DNA of 64,000 nucleotides from Lacrimispora sphenoides. GTDB lineage: Bacteria > Bacillota > Clostridia > Lachnospirales > Lachnospiraceae. The stretch is taken from contig NZ_FOIP01000002.1 of the NCBI RefSeq assembly GCF_900105215.1, forward strand, positions 1 to 64,000, written 5' to 3'. Under the pieces are notes generated by a model. The model was not told the DNA's origin. It worked only from the letters and a program-made list of their open reading frames with translations, and did not search any database. A program made the translations under genes and the position numbers. This document shows, one piece after another, positions 1 to 8,824 of this stretch; within the stretch, counting starts at the first letter, position 1; every line of letters starts with the position of its first letter.

Positions 1-801
1 AAATATGGTATAAGCATTGAACATATTAATAAAATGAAAACCAAGATTTTAGAAAACGATAGAGGTACATATCAAAAATTTCCATCTTTATATTCTCCTG
101 AAAGAGATTATGTCGATTTAGTTCCAATGGATAAGGTAATTGGTACATCTAGAGGAACAGCAGGATTAAGCGTATATGATAATGTAAGGGCAATGTATCG
201 TGGAGAAAGAGAGCCTCATAGGTTTAAGAATTGTTTCAGTTTCTTAGATAAATTGTCGCTGGGGGAATTGCGAAAATCCTATGAAGAATTATATGATCCA
301 GTAAATATGGTTTACTACGTAGATGATGATAAATATTTTTTATCTGGTGATGGAAATCATAGGACACTTATAGCTATGTTGGTTGGTGCTAAATATATTC
401 GTGCAAAAGTAACAAATGGACATTGCGATACTATTAAAAAGGAAAAGTTTTTCTGTAGTAAAGAGTTTGAAATAAAATACAAGATAGTAGATATCATGAG
501 TTCGGGTAATATTTATGATTTTTCTTTTAAAGATGATAAGGGAGTTTTTGAAATATGTGGATATCCTGCTCCTAGAGAGGAAGAAGATTTATTTGCTTTT
601 TTGAAACGAATATCTAAAACAATTGATGATGATATTAAAAAGGTTAATCGCATAAAGAAAATGCCGACAATTATTATTAAATTGATTTTGCACTATGAAA
701 AGAATTACAGAATAGAGCAATACATAAACAGGAAGTATTTGACTGAAGAGGGACGTCTTTTTTGGAGAAATAGAGTCCCGGTTGTATTGCATAGTTTATG
801 A
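1..801 (+). CDS. ParB/sulfiredoxin-fold-like protein, probably 5'-truncated by the window edge
   Basis: The frame is open to base 1. The first Met is at 34 but has no ribosome binding site, so the true start probably lies outside the window. The best landmark is SGDGNHRTLIAMLVGAKYIR at residues 104-123 (counted from Met 34). It resembles the 'GxHRxxAA...G...I.' core of ParB-like nuclease domains, which bind or hydrolyse nucleotide and often sit in DNA-partition or phage/plasmid proteins. The C-terminal half is lysine-rich and unassigned. The next gene on the same strand is 70 bp downstream. A partition or DNA-processing role is only inference, because the helix-turn-helix of true ParB is not recognisable. 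Confidence that this is a real gene is high; for function it is moderate. Confidence 0.6.
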   Translation, partial: KYGISIEHINKMKTKILENDRGTYQKFPSLYSPERDYVDLVPMDKVIGTSRGTAGLSVYDNVRAMYRGEREPHRFKNCFSFLDKLSLGELRKSYEELYDPVNMVYYVDDDKYFLSGDGNHRTLIAMLVGAKYIRAKVTNGHCDTIKKEKFFCSKEFEIKYKIVDIMSSGNIYDFSFKDDKGVFEICGYPAPREEEDLFAFLKRISKTIDDDIKKVNRIKKMPTIIIKLILHYEKNYRIEQYINRKYLTEEGRLFWRNRVPVVLHSL

Positions 802-871
802 TTGATGTCTGGTATGTGATGTTGTGATATAAATAACCAAATAGATAAACCTTGAATTTAAGGAGTAGATT

Positions 872-1330
872 ATGACATTAAAACAAAAGAAAGATGAAGC
901 AGAAAAAGAAGGAATCCATATTCCTACTGATTTATTGGGTGATAAAAATATTGTCGGTATATATGGATTTTTTGCAATTAAGAAAGAGGAAGAATATTGT
1001 TTCTATATAGGGAAATCTACTAATATAGCGTATAGACTGTTAGGTTCTAGTGATGGTCACGTTTATCTGTACTTAAAAAAAGAGTATTCAAAATTACTTC
1101 CGCAAAAAATTAATGAATATCGTAATGGTAAATATGAAATTGAAGTAAGAATTCTTGATATAATTGATTACCATGATACTTCTTTTTCAAAAGCTGCTCA
1201 TCGTCTAGCCTTAGCCGAACTTCAAAGAATAGTTCAATATCAAGAACAAGGACAGTGCGAATTTCAAATGCCAGAAGGTTCAGGAACGTATGAAAGAAAA
1301 TATTGGGAAGAACATTATAAAAAACAGTGA
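872..1330 (+). CDS. GIY-YIG domain protein
   Basis: This 152-residue protein starts at an ATG behind AAGGAG. Residues 28-60 carry the two halves of the GIY-YIG signature: VGIYGFF, then FYIGKSTNIAYRL about 15 residues later. Known GIY-YIG domains are metal-dependent nucleases found in UvrC, homing endonucleases and mobile-element proteins; the Arg after YIGKS fits the catalytic Arg position. No added DNA-binding domain is evident, and the protein ends with a basic, aromatic tail (YERKYWEEHYKKQ). It could be an element-borne nuclease or a repair accessory. It is the last + strand gene before two terminators and converges on the relaxase operon. Confidence 0.65.
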   Translation: MTLKQKKDEAEKEGIHIPTDLLGDKNIVGIYGFFAIKKEEEYCFYIGKSTNIAYRLLGSSDGHVYLYLKKEYSKLLPQKINEYRNGKYEIEVRILDIIDYHDTSFSKAAHRLALAELQRIVQYQEQGQCEFQMPEGSGTYERKYWEEHYKKQ

Positions 1331-1464
1331 AATAATGATAAATTATTTTCGATTAAGCCCATTTTGTAGAGAAATATCAAACTTCCCATTATATTTATTA
1401 AGAGAATTTCACATGGCAAAATAGCCATATAAAAAAATATATATGTTAGCGAGAAATATAAAGC

Positions 1465-1489
1465 TGCTTTGATAAAGTGAAGCATTTTT
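1465..1489 (+). terminator. Weak rho-independent terminator after the GIY-YIG gene
   Basis: TGCTT (1465-1469) pairs with AAGCA (1480-1484) around a 10-nt loop and is followed directly by TTTTT (1485-1489). The stem is only 5 bp. It stands just before a much stronger hairpin, so the two act in tandem. The rest of 1331-1591 holds no gene I can support. Confidence 0.45.
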
Positions 1490-1500
1490 AAATGAATGAA

Positions 1501-1530
1501 AACCCAGAGGATAGCCGCCTCTGGGTTTTT
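1501..1530. terminator. Strong bidirectional terminator between convergent operons
   Basis: AACCCAGAGG (1501-1510) pairs perfectly with CCTCTGGGTT (1518-1527) around a 7-nt loop, with T residues following on the + strand (TTTTT including the stem end). On the - strand the hairpin is followed by a TTTTC tract. It lies 171 bp after the GIY-YIG stop and about 60 bp after the relaxase stop, so it can end both. Confidence 0.85.
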
Positions 1531-1591
1531 CGTCTGATTATAATTGGAAATAATTTCACTTTTGCCTATAGACATTATGAATGATAATCGA

Positions 1592-4513
1592 TTAGACTTC
1601 TGGTTCATAAGCCTGGGAATGCTTGTAAGGATTTTTCCGGGCATTCTCTCTAAGTGCTTTTTTGTTACCTTTGATACCTTTATCTGTATAAAGTGAGCCA
1701 TTTCTGGCTTTGTTATTTGAGTAACATAAAGATCTTAACAGGTTTCCGAATAATGAAAATACTTGCTGCGTAGCTTTTTCTTCTTCAAAAGTCTCATAAG
1801 CCTGTTTTGACTTTTCGGCATATTCATTTCCAGCTGCAGCTGATTTATCAAGCCAGAGTATCCCTTTTTCCTTGTCTTGCGGAACCCCTTTTCCCCAGAG
1901 ATATATGTTTCCCAATTTGAGCATTGCAAAATCGTTACCTAAGTCAGCAGATCGTTCCAGGAAGTCGATAGCTTTATGGATATCATAGTAACTTGTATCA
2001 GGATCTGATAAGAGTTTTCCCAAAGAATACATTGCCTGGTGATTCCCCATATTGGCCGATTCCTCAAGGTAGGAAATAGCAAGCGAGATATTAGCCAGCA
2101 GTTCCGGATATTTATCTGTAGAATCACTATACATGCTACCTAGTTTAAGCATAGCAAAATCATTACCGAGGCTGGCTGCTCGCTCCAAGTGTTCGATAGC
2201 TTTACGGATATCGTAATGACCTGAATCTTTATCTGAGAAAATCTTTCCCAGGGAATACATTGCCAAGCTATTACCTAAATTGGCTGATTTCTCAAGGTAG
2301 GAAATAGCAAGTGGGATATTAGCCGGCAGTTCCGGATGTTTTTCAGCGGGTCCACTGTAAATATTTCCTAACTTAAGCATAGCAAAGTCATTTCCCAGTT
2401 CAGCAGCGTGTTCTAAGAAGTTAATGGCCTTATGGATATCATAGTTTTTTGTTTTAGGATCAGAATAAGCAGATCCTAAAGCATATGATACCAAATGATT
2501 CTCTGGGGTAAGCTTATATAATTCCTCTAGGATTTTTATTGCCTTCTTCAACAATTTCTCATCATTGGAATGTATATAAATTTTTGATAATGAGTATAAT
2601 GCATTTGTATTTTTTAAAGCAGCAGCTTTTTCAAATAATAAGGTTGCTTGTTCAATGTCAACATCTGTTCCCAGGCCTAATTGATGCATTTTACCCAGAC
2701 GATATAATAAATCATCATTTTTTTCAGATTTGATTAGCATCTCAGAAAAACCATCAAATGCTTGCTTATAATATTTCTGGGATAAATCAGGATTTTTTTT
2801 GTCAAACAATCCCTCATGATAAATGCGTCCTAATTCATTTGCAGCGTAGTTATTTTTTTTCGAAGAGCTTTTTAATAAATTGACTATATGAGATTTGTTG
2901 TTGAAATCATCATTTTCCCTAGCCTCAGACATTAATATTTTTGCAAGAGCGTATTGAGCGTAAACATTATTATCAGCTTTTTCGTACCAAGATTTAGCTG
3001 ATTCAATATTTATATCTGTACCCTGGCCGTATTGATACATTTTTCCGAGTCGGTATGCGGCATAAATACTCTGCTTCTGGTTCGAATTATAGATAGTGTG
3101 GAAACCGGAGAGGGCTTCCTGATAGTAAGCAGCAGCCAGCTCTGGATCAGAGCCTGCTAAATTGCGTTCATATATCTTTCCAATTTCATATGTAGCCAGA
3201 ATGTTACCTTTACGATGTTCTACATCAAATAACGATAATGCTTTGTCAAAATCAGGTGAATCTGCGTAAAGTTCAGCTGAGGCAGCTTTAAATTCTCTGT
3301 TCCATTTAATAAAGACAGCACCATTGGATAAAGAATGCTCTGAATAATTAATTTCAGGTGAGGCTGATAAATCAAACTCTTGCCCAGATGAATCAAATTC
3401 ATCAATGCTATCCATGGGATCAATTAACTCAAATTCTGATTTTGAATCAATTACTGAAAAATACAAATCTTTATTTGTGCGTAGTTCTTTGACTGAATTT
3501 AATACAATATTTCCTAAACGTGTATCAATATCCTTCTTTGCCTTATCGAGCGTTACTTGTTGTTTTTTTTCGGTAGGAGAATAAGTTAAGGCCATTTGCT
3601 CAGTATATTTCAGAAATTTTTTGTATTCATCTTGTAATTCGTACTTACTGAGTATAGTGCTGACAAGGGAATTTATTTTTTCTTTTACTTCTGGCGGCAT
3701 AAACCTGTATTTCAAGCTTCCTTCTGGGGGAATTGCTTCTACTAATTCCAATATTTTTTGTGTGGAATCTGAAAGTAGTTGCTTATTAATTCTGGATAAC
3801 GAACGGTACTCAGGAATCCCCAATACCTCTTGTTTAAGTGAGTCTACTTCTAGTTTGATATCTTTTTGGGTTGATTTTGTAAGAAGATCTCGAAAATCTG
3901 TTTTCAAACGCACATATTGCTCTCGTTCCTGTTTAAACATCTGTTTTGAAAGGAGTTCACGACATTTATGTTGCTGAGGTATGGAAATAAATGGTTTGAT
4001 ATGTTGCTCTTTAGCTTCACTCCATAGCATAAAATGTACATGTGGGTGACGCTGTTCGTTGTGGAAAGATGCAACCCAAGCTAAATTAGTGTTAGAGATA
4101 CCAAATGTTTCCCCGATATCAGGTAAGTTTTCATGTAAAAATTTAGCCCAGCTTTCTTTATTGGTAAAGTTGAGGTCCTCGGCATCCTCCTGGCCCAGAG
4201 AGATAATTCCTCTGAATACACATCGTTTACTTGATATTTTTTTCATGTAATTACATATTCCATTTACATCATTTGTATTAATATTACCGAAAAGCCCATT
4301 ACTTCTTGGACGTTCGTTAATATATTTTATATAGGCTTCATTCTCAGCAGCACTTTTCATATTTTTTTCAAAGGCATTCAATTCCTTTTCCAGCGGCTGC
4401 AGATCAACACCTTCACGGGTGGCAATATAGTACAAATGATTATAATTCCTTATTGCGGTAGACTTTTTATTAGGAGAGTGACACCTAATCTTTGAAATTA
4501 AAGGTTTATGCAT
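1592..4513 (-). CDS. MobL/MobP-type relaxase with a long Sel1-repeat C-terminal tail
   Basis: This 973-residue protein would nick oriT and pilot DNA for conjugation. The N-terminal about 250 residues carry the relaxase core: a Tyr-containing segment (NHLYYIATREGVD, near residues 24-36) and the metal-binding histidine motif HPHVHFMLW (about 155-163). A helical, Lys/Glu-rich linker follows (about 200-330), then an acidic stretch, and from about 405 to 915 some 11-12 Sel1/TPR-like repeats built on 'A...LG.(I/M)Y......(D/N)...A...(L/Y)E.AA..GN'. Several of the last repeats are nearly alike, which suggests recent expansion. It overlaps the accessory gene by 8 bp, so the two are likely translationally coupled; AGGGG sits inside the upstream gene. 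The relaxase call is firm; the exact family (MobL or MobP3) is from memory of the motif. Confidence 0.85.
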   Translation of the reverse strand: MHKPLISKIRCHSPNKKSTAIRNYNHLYYIATREGVDLQPLEKELNAFEKNMKSAAENEAYIKYINERPRSNGLFGNINTNDVNGICNYMKKISSKRCVFRGIISLGQEDAEDLNFTNKESWAKFLHENLPDIGETFGISNTNLAWVASFHNEQRHPHVHFMLWSEAKEQHIKPFISIPQQHKCRELLSKQMFKQEREQYVRLKTDFRDLLTKSTQKDIKLEVDSLKQEVLGIPEYRSLSRINKQLLSDSTQKILELVEAIPPEGSLKYRFMPPEVKEKINSLVSTILSKYELQDEYKKFLKYTEQMALTYSPTEKKQQVTLDKAKKDIDTRLGNIVLNSVKELRTNKDLYFSVIDSKSEFELIDPMDSIDEFDSSGQEFDLSASPEINYSEHSLSNGAVFIKWNREFKAASAELYADSPDFDKALSLFDVEHRKGNILATYEIGKIYERNLAGSDPELAAAYYQEALSGFHTIYNSNQKQSIYAAYRLGKMYQYGQGTDINIESAKSWYEKADNNVYAQYALAKILMSEARENDDFNNKSHIVNLLKSSSKKNNYAANELGRIYHEGLFDKKNPDLSQKYYKQAFDGFSEMLIKSEKNDDLLYRLGKMHQLGLGTDVDIEQATLLFEKAAALKNTNALYSLSKIYIHSNDEKLLKKAIKILEELYKLTPENHLVSYALGSAYSDPKTKNYDIHKAINFLEHAAELGNDFAMLKLGNIYSGPAEKHPELPANIPLAISYLEKSANLGNSLAMYSLGKIFSDKDSGHYDIRKAIEHLERAASLGNDFAMLKLGSMYSDSTDKYPELLANISLAISYLEESANMGNHQAMYSLGKLLSDPDTSYYDIHKAIDFLERSADLGNDFAMLKLGNIYLWGKGVPQDKEKGILWLDKSAAAGNEYAEKSKQAYETFEEEKATQQVFSLFGNLLRSLCYSNNKARNGSLYTDKGIKGNKKALRENARKNPYKHSQAYEPEV

Positions 4514-5027
4514 TCGGTTTAAACCCCTTACTCAATATGGAAGCATAGTCAGTGTCGTTGCTTTTCTCAGAATCCTCGTCCGACTCCATAAAATCGAAAC
4601 CAATATCAGGAGCTTTGCCATTGCGATATACATAATTAAAAGCATCTCTACGAGCTGCTTCATAAAGTTCCCTGAACTCGATTTCATTAAGGCCACTCAT
4701 GGTGTACTGCATGGATTTGAGTAGTAGGAATTGGGCAGTTGCCGCCGTACTTAGTGCTTTGTATTCAAGATCTTTTATTTCTTTAAATTTCCCATCAAAT
4801 TCTGAACGAAGTGTTCTCCTAAGTGTTGTAGTAATTATATCAAGGCCACGTTCCGCAGCGTCAGTAGCTATTGCATCATGTAACATTCTTCGAGCCATCT
4901 CCGCTTTGCTGATTCCTTGTTCCTCCGCCATGGCTTTTATTTGTTTGTGATCATCGTCTACTAGGCGAACATGTAACTCAGGTAAACTGCAGCTGCTTTT
5001 GCTTTTTTGTGTTTTCGTATTCCTCAT
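4506..5027 (-). CDS. MobC-like relaxosome accessory protein
   Basis: The 173-residue protein begins with a basic Ser/Lys segment, then LPELHVRLVDDDHKQIKAMA and EQGISKAEMARRMLHDAI, a pattern fitting a ribbon-helix-helix or MobC-type DNA-binding fold (a beta strand followed by two helices, residues 15-55). The remaining helices include a stretch of small residues (ALSTAATAQFLLLKSM) and an acidic C-terminus. Such proteins bind oriT and help the relaxase melt and nick it. It lies 32 bp after the integrase stop and overlaps the relaxase start, forming one operon. No convincing ribosome binding site precedes the ATG, so translation may depend on the upstream gene, or the start may be internal. Confidence 0.7.
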   Translation of the reverse strand: MRNTKTQKSKSSCSLPELHVRLVDDDHKQIKAMAEEQGISKAEMARRMLHDAIATDAAERGLDIITTTLRRTLRSEFDGKFKEIKDLEYKALSTAATAQFLLLKSMQYTMSGLNEIEFRELYEAARRDAFNYVYRNGKAPDIGFDFMESDEDSEKSNDTDYASILSKGFKPNA

Positions 5028-5059
5028 AATCGTGTAGATAGAAAGTAATTGCTATATGC

Positions 5060-5674
5060 TTATATTATACTTTTGCTGTTTGAGATTTTATCGTATAGCC
5101 CTTTTTGGGCCTCGATAGAATAATTGAGGTATATCATTGTGTTACTGATATATTTGTGTCCAAGCCACCATTGAACGTCCCGCACGTCGATATGAGGAAT
5201 GGCAATAAGTTCCATGGCACGGGTGTGCTTGAGTGTATGGAAATGCCATTTATCCTGACTTATTGTTGTGAAACTACAATAAAATTTCATCAGAATATCT
5301 AAAGTTCTGCGATTTATTGGCCGGCCGCTTTTGGATGGGAATAAATAATTACTGGTGAAGGGAGTTCTAATTCTTTCTTGATAATATTTCTCTAATTCAT
5401 AAAATACCCGTTCATCAACAATCTTCAGAACATTACTCACACTTCCTTTTAACCTTCGACAGAAAATACTCTGATCTTTCACATTGAAATCTGTAATTTC
5501 AATTAAACCAATCTCGCTGGCACGTAGACCGCAATATTCAGCAATCAAAAAAATAGTTAGATTTCGTGAGTGAAATTTTGATGACGTATCAACTTTTTTA
5601 ATTACATCAATTAATTCATTGTACTCTGCCGTTGATAAATATTTTATGTTTGAGGTACTAAATGATGATCCCAT
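5060..5674 (-). CDS. Small tyrosine recombinase (catalytic domain only)
   Basis: The 204-residue protein is a tyrosine recombinase catalytic domain without the usual N-terminal core-binding domain, close in size to FimB/FimE. Active-site residues can be traced: Arg-I in GLRASEI (R51), a Lys near 76, HTLKH (H146-K149), LGH (H173) and Tyr in NTMIYLNY (Y182). The second arginine of the usual HxLR motif is Lys here. I believe this HxLKH variant occurs in a clade of Gram-positive plasmid and ICE recombinases, so it is not proof of inactivity. The start follows AAAGGTGG. The gene heads the mobilisation operon. It could resolve multimers, integrate the element or invert DNA; the sequence does not say which. 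Confidence 0.8.
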   Translation of the reverse strand: MGSSFSTSNIKYLSTAEYNELIDVIKKVDTSSKFHSRNLTIFLIAEYCGLRASEIGLIEITDFNVKDQSIFCRRLKGSVSNVLKIVDERVFYELEKYYQERIRTPFTSNYLFPSKSGRPINRRTLDILMKFYCSFTTISQDKWHFHTLKHTRAMELIAIPHIDVRDVQWWLGHKYISNTMIYLNYSIEAQKGLYDKISNSKSII

Positions 5675-5733
5675 TGGATATTCACCACCTTTTTTTAGTT
5701 TAGTTCAAACAGCAATGCGACAAAATAAGCATT

Positions 5734-5767
5734 TTGGGACATAGAGTATATTACCATATATTCCCAA
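5734..5767 (+). promoter_or_regulatory. Promoter of the ssb/transfer operon inside an inverted repeat
   Basis: A -35 box TTGGGA (5734-5739) and a -10 box TATATT (5757-5762) are separated by exactly 17 bp, giving a leader of about 50 nt before ssb. The same -35 hexamer pairs with TCCCAA at 5762-5767, so the whole promoter lies inside a dyad with 6-bp arms, which suggests an operator. A second small dyad, AATGC/GCATT, is at 5714-5733. The 145-bp gap separates divergent operons. Confidence 0.6.
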
Positions 5768-5819
5768 CTTTGTAACCATGTAAATTGTCCATAAATAAGT
5801 CAACAAAAGGAGGAAGGTT

Positions 5820-6269
5820 ATGCAGCAAACTATGCTCATTGGAAGAGTAGGAAATGATGTCAGGTTTTTTGATAATGGAAAAGTTCCATTTGCCAGTGTT
5901 TCTGTTGCTGAAAATCAGTATTACAGAGATAAAGAAACCGGAGAACGGAAGCAGTACACGACCTGGATACCGGTGATCGGATATGGTCCCAAGGCAGAGT
6001 TTATGCGGGACTATTTAAAAAAGGGGAATCGGATAGGTATTTCTGGAGTGTGGAGAAATCTGCACTATGAAAAAGACGGAAAAAAACAATATCAGTTAGC
6101 TTTACGTTTGCAAGAGGTTCAGTTCTGTGATTCAAAAGTAATCTCAGGGCAGGAGACATATGATGAAAATGCAAATGATGGTTTTATACATGTTGGACCA
6201 ACAAATCAGCCATTTGGGGAAGATTTCAGTATGCCGTCTTATATTCCTGGTCTGGATGATGAGGAATAG
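5820..6269 (+). CDS. ssb: Single-stranded DNA-binding protein
   Basis: The 149-residue protein has a single OB fold: MLIGRVGNDV at the N-terminus, then VSVAENQYYRDKETGERKQYTTW and GNRIGISGVWR. It coats single-stranded DNA during transfer and replication. The C-terminal tail is acidic (GLDDEE) but lacks the DDDIPF-type ending by which chromosomal SSBs recruit partners, so interactions may differ. It starts at the ATG after AAAGGAGGAAGG and is the first gene of the transfer operon; the coupling-protein ATG follows its stop by 2 bp. Confidence 0.9.
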   Translation: MQQTMLIGRVGNDVRFFDNGKVPFASVSVAENQYYRDKETGERKQYTTWIPVIGYGPKAEFMRDYLKKGNRIGISGVWRNLHYEKDGKKQYQLALRLQEVQFCDSKVISGQETYDENANDGFIHVGPTNQPFGEDFSMPSYIPGLDDEE

Positions 6270-6271
6270 AT

Positions 6272-8359
6272 ATGGCTACACTTGACAAAGAAAAACTTAA
6301 TAAAGAAAAACAGGAGCGAAGAATTAAAGTTACGATTATTTTCGTAAGTCATATTTTTGTGACAGTATTTTTCGCATATTTAGCCCATCAATTTGCGATA
6401 TATTTCAGCCAGATGGCAAATGGTCGTTTGCCAGAGTTCAGATTCGATCTCAACTACATAAATGCCTGGAAGCTTCTGATTTTAAAACGGGAGTTTGGAA
6501 TGATCCTCTGGTGGGGGATATTTGAAGTTATGTTCGGTGCTGTAATGGTTACTCTGTTACTTAAGCCACGTTCAGAGATAAGCAATATTAGAGAATATAC
6601 AGTAACAGATAATATTAAGATTCCGATTCCTGTTGGTAATGGGCAGCATGGTAATGCGTGGTTTGCCAGCAAAAAGGAAGAAGATGAGATTCTAAAGACA
6701 ATTCAATTTGATGGTACAGATCCATTTCAAGAATTGAAGGAGCGTCCAGGAGTTGTTGTTTCTATGGAGCGTAAAGGAAATACAGATGTAATTCGATATC
6801 TTAGAACTTTTGCACATTCTATTATTATTGCACTTACCGGAGGTGGAAAAACCAGGCGTGTCTTGCTACAGACAATTTGCCTGCAGATGATGGCCGGCAA
6901 CTGTATATTGATTTCAGACGTAAAAGGAGAGATTTATTACTATACAAAAGGCGAAGCAGAAAAAAGAGGGTATAAGGTGATTGCAATTGATTTGTGCAAT
7001 CCAACAAAATCCTCTCGCTTCAACTTTTTGCAACCGATCATTGATGCGATTCAAGAAGGACGGAGAAATCAACAGAAAGAGATATCAGAGATAGAAGAGA
7101 AAATTCGTGCTGCTGATAAAGCAGGTGATCTGGAACAGGTAGTTAGTCTTGCTCAGGAAATAGAAGATATCAAAAAGGATTATTCTTGGACAGGGAAGGC
7201 ACAGGATTACACTTGGGACATTGTTGCCGTTTTTGCAGGGGAGCAGAAAGGTGAACCGCTATGGTACAACGGGGAGACTGCAACGATGGCTGCGTGTATC
7301 ATGGCAATTTGTATGGAAGCTCCACAGGAATATTGGAATTTATATAACGTGTATAATTTTATCGCTTATATGGCTCAGGAACACCCAGTATCTCATAAGA
7401 CTCCGTTGTCAGCGTATTTGAATACTTTACCAGATACCCATCCAGCGAAAACTATTTTCATGCAATCACAGGTGGCTGCGGAACGGACAAGAGCATCTTT
7501 TTATACATCTGCCATGGGAACATTAAAACTTTTTACGAATCCCGGTTTGGCAGAGATGACTGCATCTAGCGATTTCGATTTATATGATGTTGGAAAGGAA
7601 AAAATCATTATCTACATGATTATTCCTGATGAAAAGAAGACTTATTACCCAATAGCCTCCACTTTAATTACTCAATTATATATTGCTCAAGTCGAAACAG
7701 CTAGGAAGAACGGTGGTCGATTACCGATTCCTACAGATTATGATTTGGATGAAATTGGAAACTTTCCACCTATTCCAGTACTTGCTAATCTATTAGCTGT
7801 TGGAAGGTCAAGGGGGATTGTAGCCAATTTGGTAATTCAGGATTACCAGCAGCTTGCAACAAAATATAAAGATGAGGTAGAGACGATTAAAACTCAGTGT
7901 GGTTTGAAGATTTTCCTCAAGTCGGATAATCCCAAAACCTTAGAGGAGATTTCGAAAACCTTAGGGAATTATACCGTGGAGGTTACAAGTGCTTCCACGT
8001 CGGCAAGTACCAGTATAAAAACAATGGATGCTAATATATCGAATTCCAGTAATATAACAGGAAGAAAATTACTTATGGAAGAGGAAATATCCAAATTTAA
8101 GTCTCCGGATGCTCTTATTATGGTAACCTCGGAACGCCCAATGGTGACAAAGATGCCTGACTTATCGAAATACCATTTTAATGAAATGCTTGGTCTGGGT
8201 GATGAGGATTATAATAACCAATTGATATTACGGTTAGAAGAAGCACGGCCAGAAAGAAAGTTAAGGCAAGTTCCTCTCTGGGGAATATGGAATCAATATA
8301 AAGAAATGCTTGAAGAAGAAGCAGCACGTCAAATGAAGGAATCAAATATAGGAGGTTAA
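6272..8359 (+). CDS. Type IV coupling protein, VirD4/TraG family
   Basis: The 695-residue membrane ATPase links the relaxosome to the secretion channel. Two N-terminal membrane helices (about residues 18-46 and 74-95) are followed by the RecA-like domain. Walker A is LTGGGKTRR (about 187-195) and the Walker B region is YDLDEIGNFP (about 489-498), followed by the family motif (GRSRG...IQDYQQL). An insertion rich in Glu/Lys/Ala at about 265-300 may be a coiled coil or part of the all-alpha domain that reads the substrate. Its length is usual for the Firmicutes family. Translation is probably coupled to ssb. The family call is firm; a gene name is not assigned because nomenclature varies between elements. 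Confidence 0.9.
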   Translation: MATLDKEKLNKEKQERRIKVTIIFVSHIFVTVFFAYLAHQFAIYFSQMANGRLPEFRFDLNYINAWKLLILKREFGMILWWGIFEVMFGAVMVTLLLKPRSEISNIREYTVTDNIKIPIPVGNGQHGNAWFASKKEEDEILKTIQFDGTDPFQELKERPGVVVSMERKGNTDVIRYLRTFAHSIIIALTGGGKTRRVLLQTICLQMMAGNCILISDVKGEIYYYTKGEAEKRGYKVIAIDLCNPTKSSRFNFLQPIIDAIQEGRRNQQKEISEIEEKIRAADKAGDLEQVVSLAQEIEDIKKDYSWTGKAQDYTWDIVAVFAGEQKGEPLWYNGETATMAACIMAICMEAPQEYWNLYNVYNFIAYMAQEHPVSHKTPLSAYLNTLPDTHPAKTIFMQSQVAAERTRASFYTSAMGTLKLFTNPGLAEMTASSDFDLYDVGKEKIIIYMIIPDEKKTYYPIASTLITQLYIAQVETARKNGGRLPIPTDYDLDEIGNFPPIPVLANLLAVGRSRGIVANLVIQDYQQLATKYKDEVETIKTQCGLKIFLKSDNPKTLEEISKTLGNYTVEVTSASTSASTSIKTMDANISNSSNITGRKLLMEEEISKFKSPDALIMVTSERPMVTKMPDLSKYHFNEMLGLGDEDYNNQLILRLEEARPERKLRQVPLWGIWNQYKEMLEEEAARQMKESNIGG

Positions 8360-8367
8360 GAAGCATT

Positions 8368-8814
8368 ATGAGATATTTAAGCAAAAAGAGGAGCATTAAT
8401 AGAATCATACAGATAATCCTAATGGGAGTAGTAATAAGTATATGTTTTGCATTACCAGTATTTGCATCTTCTGTTGATTTTAAACAAACCAATCTATTTA
8501 AAGGAACAGCAAATATTCTTTGGGCTGGAACAGCTGCACTTACAGCGATTACAGTAGCGGTAACTGTATTTCTATCCATTAAGGCTGGAATTGCATGGCA
8601 ACTTGCAGACGATCAGGAAAAAGCACAAAAGAAAAAGATATTAATTCATACGATAGCGATTGGTGTACTTATCGCCTCCCTTAGCGGATTAATTACATTG
8701 ATACTCGGTGCGTATGGCCTGTCAGACGGAAGTGGGGGAGCTAATTCAGGTACAGCAGCAATTGATAGGACTTACGAAGTAGCTCAGAACATCTATTGCT
8801 ATATATATAGCTAA
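8368..8814 (+). CDS. Small VirB2/TrbC-like membrane protein (pilin candidate)
   Basis: The 148-residue protein has an N-terminal signal sequence ending near LPVFA (residue 33), then two hydrophobic helices (about 50-72 and 90-116) separated by a short charged loop rich in Gln/Lys, and a small Gly/Ser-rich tail. This layout and its place between VirD4 and the VirB6-like gene are those of VirB2/TrbC-type subunits, which form the pilus or a channel ring. A full AGGAGG site lies 12 nt upstream of the ATG. Sequence identity to any named pilin cannot be checked here. The 84-aa gene two places on is a competing pilin candidate. Confidence 0.6.
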   Translation: MRYLSKKRSINRIIQIILMGVVISICFALPVFASSVDFKQTNLFKGTANILWAGTAALTAITVAVTVFLSIKAGIAWQLADDQEKAQKKKILIHTIAIGVLIASLSGLITLILGAYGLSDGSGGANSGTAAIDRTYEVAQNIYCYIYS

Positions 8815-8824
8815 GTAAAAGCTT

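Noticed and set aside
1315-1701. A 128-residue hydrophobic ORF on the - strand
   Set aside because: It spans the tandem terminators and overlaps the relaxase end in another frame; no site precedes it.
5030-5820. Invertible promoter switched by the FimB-sized recombinase
   Set aside because: The exact arms found (TTGGGA/TCCCAA) are only 22 bp apart, too close for inversion by this enzyme class, and no longer arms were seen.
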